The translations under genes and the position numbers were made by a program. Of a stretch of 10,356 nt of DNA, positions 6,478 to 10,356 are shown piece after piece. How positions within the stretch are numbered: the first letter of the stretch is position 1; each line of letters begins with the position of its first letter. Source of the DNA: Stephanodiscus triporus (Eukaryota > Bacillariophyta > Thalassiosirophyceae > Thalassiosirales > Thalassiosiraceae); contig JALLAZ010001074.1 in assembly GCA_036939755.1 (NCBI GenBank), positions 1 to 10,356 on the forward strand, given 5' to 3'. The notes below the pieces were generated by a model. The model was not told where the DNA came from. It worked only from the letters and a program-made list of their open reading frames with translations, and ran no database searches.

Positions 6478-7851
6478 TTACGCCGGATGGTGATGCTGCT
6501 GCTGTTGCTCCTCCATCTTTCTCTTCTTCTCGGCCTGCTTCCTCATCATGACCTCGTTCCAGAGCTCGAACTTCTCCTTGTTCTGCTCCTCCTGCTGTTT
6601 CTGCCTCCGCTGCAGCCATCCCACGACGCCCGACTCCGATACTTCCGGCGCCGGGGCGCTCCCCACCAGGTCCTTCGCGGTCAATTGCTGCACCCCCCCA
6701 TCCCCCCCGCCGGCTAGATTCGGCGGGAGTTCCGGCGGCGGCAGATGAGCCCTGGACGACGACGCGAACGATCCAAGTCCCCTCTGCGCCGTCCTCTCCC
6801 TCCTCACCCTGAGGTCGTTGACGCGACGCTCGTGCTCCTCGGCGATCTCGTCCGCGTCCATGCCACGGAATTGACGAAGGAGTTCGGGAATGTCCTCGTA
6901 CCCCTCGCGGGATATTTCGACGAGGAGGGGTGTGATGCGCTCGAGTGTGTCGTCGTCGACGTTGGGATTGTCGTACGGCTTAATCCGTATCAGATTCTCC
7001 GGCTGGAATTTCAGCGCCTCCGGATCGTCGTCGAGGGCGATGATTTTTCGCAGTGGTCGGTTGAGCCAGGACAGGTCCTTGCAGTGCACCCCGTTGTGAT
7101 AATTGGTCGAATCGCGGAAGAGGCGGTGCATGACGTATCCCTTCGAATCGAGGGAGTCGACGACGGGCGCTGCGATTCCGTCGGTGGACGGGGTCCATAA
7201 AACGATCTCGTAATATTGCGCCATCAGCGCGAGGAATTTGTCAACCCCCGGTCGCTTCGCGTGGCGCCAGCCGTACTTGCGATCCCACGTCGAGCAGACG
7301 AGGGTGCTCTCGAGGTCAATGACGAGGCACGGCGGGGCCGGGAAGTCCGGGGGGATGTTGGGTATCTGATTCCAATCCGGCAGGAGCTTCGTCCGCGCGG
7401 GCTTGGCATACTCCTCGATCATGCCCGTGAGGCCCACCATCCTGCTGAGCCTCGCGGGGGGACTGTCCTCGTCGACGATGCCCCACCCGATGAAAGCCGT
7501 CGGTATCACCACGGCGGCGTACCATCCGAGGCGGGCGGCGTCGAACGTCGGACCCGACGCGGACGACGACGACTTATGCGCCCGTCCGACGGCGGCGGCG
7601 GTCGCGGCCGATTCGCCCCCGACGGCCTCCCCCGCGCCCGCCGACGTGGCCGGGCCCATGCCGCCCCCCCCGATGAACGCGTTCGCGCGCTCCTTCCGGG
7701 CGGCTCGCATCGCCGCCCTCTCCGCCTTCGTTACCTCCCGACGGACGGGCGCTGTCGGGGACGTGACGGTCGACTCTCGGCGAGCATTCCTGACCCCGGC
7801 GTTGACGACCGATCCCGCTAGGCGTATTGATCTCGACGAGGAGGCTAACAT
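6478..7851 (-). CDS. TIM50: TIM50-like mitochondrial import subunit (FCP/NIF domain)
   Basis: 457-aa protein. TIM50 is the TIM23-complex receptor that takes presequences from the TOM complex in the intermembrane space. Residues 1-28 are Ser/Arg/Ala-rich without acids, a good mitochondrial presequence. An Ala/Gly-rich matrix segment follows, then one membrane span at about 107-125 and a linker with LPDWNQIPNIPPDFP. The FCP homology domain covers about 172-315: VIDLESTLV (177-185), YGWRHAKRPGVDKFL, YEIVLWTPS, and ALDDDPE (272-278). The phosphatase signature DxDx(T/V) is DLEST here, so the first Asp remains but the second is Glu; weak or absent catalysis is expected, as in other TIM50 proteins. 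The C-terminus is unusual: a Pro/Gly-rich linker, then a charged probable coiled coil (412-447) and a Gln/His run. No introns; codons are G/C-ending. A related mitochondrial FCP-domain protein is the alternative. Confidence 0.88.
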   Translation of the reverse strand: MLASSSRSIRLAGSVVNAGVRNARRESTVTSPTAPVRREVTKAERAAMRAARKERANAFIGGGGMGPATSAGAGEAVGGESAATAAAVGRAHKSSSSASGPTFDAARLGWYAAVVIPTAFIGWGIVDEDSPPARLSRMVGLTGMIEEYAKPARTKLLPDWNQIPNIPPDFPAPPCLVIDLESTLVCSTWDRKYGWRHAKRPGVDKFLALMAQYYEIVLWTPSTDGIAAPVVDSLDSKGYVMHRLFRDSTNYHNGVHCKDLSWLNRPLRKIIALDDDPEALKFQPENLIRIKPYDNPNVDDDTLERITPLLVEISREGYEDIPELLRQFRGMDADEIAEEHERRVNDLRVRRERTAQRGLGSFASSSRAHLPPPELPPNLAGGGDGGVQQLTAKDLVGSAPAPEVSESGVVGWLQRRQKQQEEQNKEKFELWNEVMMRKQAEKKRKMEEQQQQHHHPA

Positions 7852-8394
7852 CGTTTATTTGGGGTCACGAACTCCTTTTCTGTCATTCCACAGTGAGTGG
7901 TTTTATTGTTAGTGTATTATGGTATTATGATGTAGGTCAGCAATCTCTGATCGTAGGACGCAGTCTGGCCTTCCTTCCGGGCAGGACAGTGGTTTTATCC
8001 TTGTTCTGTCCTCAGGCAGGGTGGGACGATTTGCTTTGGCATTTTCTCTGTCAGTGTGACAATCCTTCAATGACCAACTGACCTTCTCTTTGTCTTTTCT
8101 TCTCTGCGCTGAAAAATGTGTGAGGGGAAAGGATCAGTTTGGTCAGGAGCACATGAACAGATAGTAGCAGCGAGAGCTTCTTTACATCTACATCCTTGTC
8201 TTTTATCTCGTCAGCAGCAAGCCACCACCCTTTCATCTTAAAAATCACAGGGAAGGCATCAGCATGCAATCCCTTTACAGGATGTATCTGCCAAGGGCTT
8301 AAACAAGACCACAGTGCATACCGGCGTGCCCTACACTGAAGTAATGACATAAGGATGTGCGGGGCTACGTGATATCTCTTACAGCATTCAGCAC
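7852..8394. other. Upstream region of the TIM50-like gene with an uncertain ORF
   Basis: The right-hand side of the TIM50-like start should hold its promoter. AGGACAG (7983-7989) and CTGTCCT (8006-8012) form a weak inverted repeat. A 99-codon minus-strand ORF occupies 8051-8350 and is described separately. No RNA gene is visible. Confidence 0.5.
8051..8350 (-). CDS. Uncertain 99-aa ORF, possibly eroded coding sequence
   Basis: The open frame from ATG at 8350 to a stop at 8051 encodes a protein with a balanced composition, including HADAFPVIFKMKGWWLAADE and DKDVDVKKLSLLLSVHVLL. That texture is more protein-like than most chance frames in A/T-rich DNA. I recognise no domain, signal peptide or targeting motif. 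The transposon begins 45 bp upstream of its start, so it may be a relic of a larger element or a chance frame. A TTTTTCAG near the 3' part could be a splice acceptor. Existence as a gene is doubtful. Confidence 0.2.
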   Translation of the reverse strand: MSLLQCRARRYALWSCLSPWQIHPVKGLHADAFPVIFKMKGWWLAADEIKDKDVDVKKLSLLLSVHVLLTKLILSPHTFFSAEKKRQREGQLVIEGLSH

Positions 8395-8576
8395 CTAGGT
8401 TGCCATTACTGTCTCTTCAGTAAAAAACAGTAACAATTGTTTGGCCTTGAAAGCACGTTACTGTGAACAGATTACTGCAGTAATTACAGAAATACTGAGG
8501 AATACTGAAGGAATACTGAAATTACTGTAAATTGGTAAAAAATATTACTTACTGAAAACAGTAATTGGCAACCTAG
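8395..8576. mobile_element. MITE-like non-autonomous DNA transposon, hAT-like (8-bp target duplication)
   Basis: The left end CTAGGTTGCCATTACTGT (8395-8412) and the reverse complement of the right end (8558-8576) agree except for one inserted A. Similarity continues inward through CAGTAA to about 28 bp. The 182-bp element is flanked by TTCAGCAC (8387-8394) and TTCAGTAC (8577-8584), an 8-bp target-site duplication with one transition. Eight bases fits hAT-type insertion, though the ends do not match the hAT terminal consensus perfectly, so P or Merlin types remain possible. There is no coding capacity. The interior is A/T-rich with many ACTG/CAGT motifs and three AATACTGA copies (8491, 8501, 8512). 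Confidence 0.75.
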
Positions 8577-8896
8577 TTCAGTACCACATCATGCTCTATT
8601 TTGGCATTACAGACAGAGCTTGGTTGAGAATTCTGATTTTTGTTCCAATTCAGCTTTTGCCAATTTTGAATCAGAGTTCCACGAAATTTTTATGTTCCCA
8701 AAGCCTGCTTTGATTTTGGAATTCTGGTCCGGAGTTGGAATTTTGGATATTTGGACTGCGGAGGAACTCTGCACCCCTTCAATCAAATCTTGAAAATATT
8801 ATTCCTATGTATGTAGGGCAAAGGTGGGAAGCTGGATTTGATTCAACAGACTCACTGAGTAAATAAAAATATCACTGCCGCTGCACCAGACCGCTT
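8577..8896. other. A/T-rich intergenic stretch right of the transposon
   Basis: It contains recurring GAATTYTG-like words (8628, 8719, 8738) and a 9-bp inverted repeat, CAGAGTTCC at 8672-8680 with GGAACTCTG at 8763-8771. This could be remains of older repeats. No ORF or RNA gene is visible. Confidence 0.45.
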
Positions 8897-9345
8897 TTGT
8901 CATCGCTGTCCTATCGTTGTCATCTTTGTTGTTGTTGTTATCCTCACCATCTATTTGTTGTCATCTTTGTTTGTGTTGTTGCCATTGCCATTGTTGCCAT
9001 TGCTGTCACCGTCTTAGTCGTTGCCGCTGTTTGCCATTTCTGCTGCCATCGCCATCGCCGTAACCGTCACCGTAGCCTTCACCGTTGCCATCACTGTTGT
9101 CATCATGGTCACCATTGCAGCCGGCTGCCGCAATTGCCAACGCCATCACCGTTGACATTGCCGTTGCCGTAGCGGCCTTTATTGCTGCTGCCTCGCCGCT
9201 GCCGTGGCTATCGCCGCAGTGGCCTTCATCATCACCGTCTGTGCCTGCCAGCCTGCCACCGTCACTGTGTCGCCGTCGGCATTGCCACCATCATTGCCAT
9301 TGTGTCATCGTCGATGTCGACGTCAATGTCAAAGTCAAGGTGTGG
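8897..9345. repeat. Degenerate GCC-based hexamer and trinucleotide repeat region
   Basis: The plus strand is built from variants of GCCATT, GCCGTT, GCCATC, GCCGTC and TTGTTG, about 450 bp long and poor in A-runs. Translated frames give alternating Val/Ala/Ile or His/Cys strings typical of simple repeats, and no frame runs through the whole array. I read it as a decayed satellite, not a gene. The clearest units lie at about 8977-9180. Confidence 0.75.
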
Positions 9346-9679
9346 TGCATGTGTGGGTGGGACAAAAAATAATGCCGTTAACCTCATCTTAAGGTTATTT
9401 TTGTACCATTTTTTACATAGGACGGTCTCGTGATGTCACAAGACCCGCCACAACACACAACAAACTCCCACAAACTTTGCGACCATGGTGGCAGATCCGC
9501 TCACCCCTCCAGCAACGTGGATTTTATGAATCCACATGATCTAACGCATGGGCGACCCGGAGGAAGGATTGGGCGAGAGGTCTGGTTCTTGAAAAACTGC
9601 AGTAACTATTAAATTAAAATAGATATTAATTTATTTGTGTTGACCTCTCTTATTTTAATATAATCGCTTCCCTGCCAAG

Positions 9680-9710
9680 GACAATGGTGGCCAACATGGC
9701 ATCCATTGTC
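9680..9710. other. Imperfect hairpin with 12 paired bases
   Basis: GACAATGG (9680-9687) pairs with CCATTGTC (9703-9710). After a 2x2 internal mismatch, GCCA (9690-9693) pairs with TGGC (9697-9700) around an ACA loop. It is a compact foldback with no gene assigned. Confidence 0.55.
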
Positions 9711-9793
9711 GTCTGCGGCGGCCAATAACATATGAATAAACTAAATGTATATTAATGAATACCTCTACGTCTAGGTTTAGCATTATATGAAGT

Positions 9794-9842
9794 GTAACTA
9801 GGTTACGGACAGAGATTCTACGGCGAATCTCTCACGTTTTTT
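9794..9842 (+). other. Tandem hairpins followed by a T-run
   Basis: GTAAC-TAG-GTTAC (9794-9806) is followed by AGAGATTC (9811-9818) pairing with GAATCTCT (9825-9832), then six T at 9837-9842. The second hairpin plus T-run resembles the end of an RNA polymerase III transcript, but I cannot find an A or B box or a known RNA family. Confidence 0.3.
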
Positions 9843-9945
9843 GTTGTTTTGGGCCGGGTGGCCGGTGGGGCAAAAAAAGCAACACTGCCTGGCATCGCAA
9901 AGAGCGGGGCTGCGGAACAGACATAGGGTTGATATTAGGCGCGGT

Positions 9946-10098
9946 CCAAGTGCTTCGAGAGAAAGAGAAAAAAGATGAACATCGAACATCGCACATGTCT
10001 AAACTAGTCAGACTGCTTTTTTCGGTGGCTGTTTTTCCTCCCGCCGCCCCAAGTCCTTCGGGGACAAAAAAAATAAGATCAAACATCGAACATTGCAC
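9946..10098 (+). repeat. Diverged ~50-bp direct repeat, two copies
   Basis: Copy 1 (9946-9994) and copy 2 (10049-10098) both run from CCAAGT.CTTCG through an A-rich middle to AACATCGAACAT.GCAC, with scattered substitutions and at least one indel. Starts are 103 bp apart. Copy 2 contains GTCCTTCGGGGAC, which resembles the 5' stem of U6 snRNA, but nothing U6-like follows. Read on the minus strand, both copies give a Cys-x-Met-Phe-Asp string. Confidence 0.65.
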
Positions 10099-10356
10099 GC
10101 CCCAACGCCGACGCCCATATCTCATCAACCGACGGACGGATTTTGCCGAAAACTGAACCCACCATTCGATAAAGGTCACCCCTCTACCATTCGCACCGTC
10201 GGTGCCGCTCCTCCTCCATCGCCGCGGTCGTTTCTAGTGGTCGGTGGTCGGCGTCTCCGCCTCCGACGACCCCTCGTCTTCCTCCTCCTCCCCATCCTCC
10301 TCCTGCCGCCGTCGTCATCCCTCCATCATTCGTCGCCCCGCGCCGTCCCGCCGCCG
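10099..10356. other. CCT/CCG-rich right edge
   Basis: From about 10190 the plus strand becomes pyrimidine-rich and C-rich to the window end. On the minus strand the frame ending at TAG 10234-10236 encodes an acidic run (EEDGEEEEDEGSSEAE), and a CAG at its upstream edge could be a splice acceptor. A gene tail may start here, but too little is visible. Confidence 0.3.

Larger units (their letters stand above)
9346..9945. other. Intergenic region with several short hairpins
   Basis: No supported gene. It contains hairpins at 9517-9535, 9680-9710, 9794-9806 and 9811-9832, a very A/T-rich stretch (about 9601-9665) and a G-rich run GGGCCGGGTGGCCGGTGGGG near 9850-9869. A 60-codon frame at 9430-9612 has no recognisable features. 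Confidence 0.5.

Noticed and set aside
6745..7912. Several plus-strand ORFs over the TIM50-like gene
   Set aside because: They are antisense to a coherent FCP-domain protein, with low-complexity Arg/Pro/Ala composition and no domain.
8897..9433. Hydrophobic plus-strand ORFs that look like membrane proteins
   Set aside because: They are translations of GCCATT/GCCGTC simple repeats and shift between frames along the array.
10051..10064. GTCCTTCGGGGAC resembling the U6 snRNA 5' stem
   Set aside because: The conserved U6 sequence (ACAGAGA box and following region) does not follow; this is part of a diverged direct repeat.
1..10356. CRISPR array, phage, operon or bacterial defence system
   Set aside because: Introns, eukaryotic ribosomal proteins and plastid presequences show nuclear algal DNA; no regularly spaced repeats with unique spacers were seen.

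Overview
The window looks like nuclear DNA of a diatom, or a closely related alga with a red secondary plastid. Two genes carry diatom-type bipartite plastid presequences: an exact ASAFAP cleavage motif in the small minus-strand gene near 1.4-1.7 kb, and an ASA-L-V-P variant in the first gene. Two or three short GT-AG introns are present, and the ribosomal proteins are eukaryotic (uS15/RPS13 and eL13/RPL13). I cannot name the species.

Layout. 248-857 (+): two-exon gene for a thylakoid-targeted protein with one membrane span, function unrecognised. 1382-~1721 (-), convergent with it: a very small plastid-targeted protein whose first exon is tiny and not firmly placed. 2241-3298 (+), divergent from the small gene: a two-exon class I SAM-methyltransferase-like protein with a two-step thylakoid-lumen presequence. 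3773-4228 (-) and 5238-5861 (+): RPS13 and RPL13, intact and without coding introns, head to head across about 1 kb of putative promoter DNA with G-tracts and inverted repeats. 6478-7851 (-), convergent with RPL13: a TIM50-like FCP-domain protein of the mitochondrial inner membrane. From about 7.85 kb to the right edge I see no secure gene. That part holds an uncertain 99-codon ORF, a non-autonomous DNA transposon (182 bp, terminal inverted repeats, 8-bp target duplication), a long degenerate GCC-rich hexamer region, several hairpins, a diverged 50-bp direct repeat and a CCT/CCG-rich edge.

How the genes relate. The left third groups three nuclear genes whose products go to the plastid; all have A/T-tolerant codon use and two have clear introns. 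The middle holds housekeeping genes for cytosolic ribosomes and mitochondrial import, with strongly C/G-ending codons and no coding introns. RPS13 and RPL13 need equal output, so their divergent arrangement could support co-regulation. No operon-like organisation or defence system is visible. The most distinctive items are the methyltransferase with an apparent lumen address, the two unassigned plastid proteins, and the transposon with its insertion-site duplication still readable. The first 247 bases hold only the presumed 5' region of the first gene.
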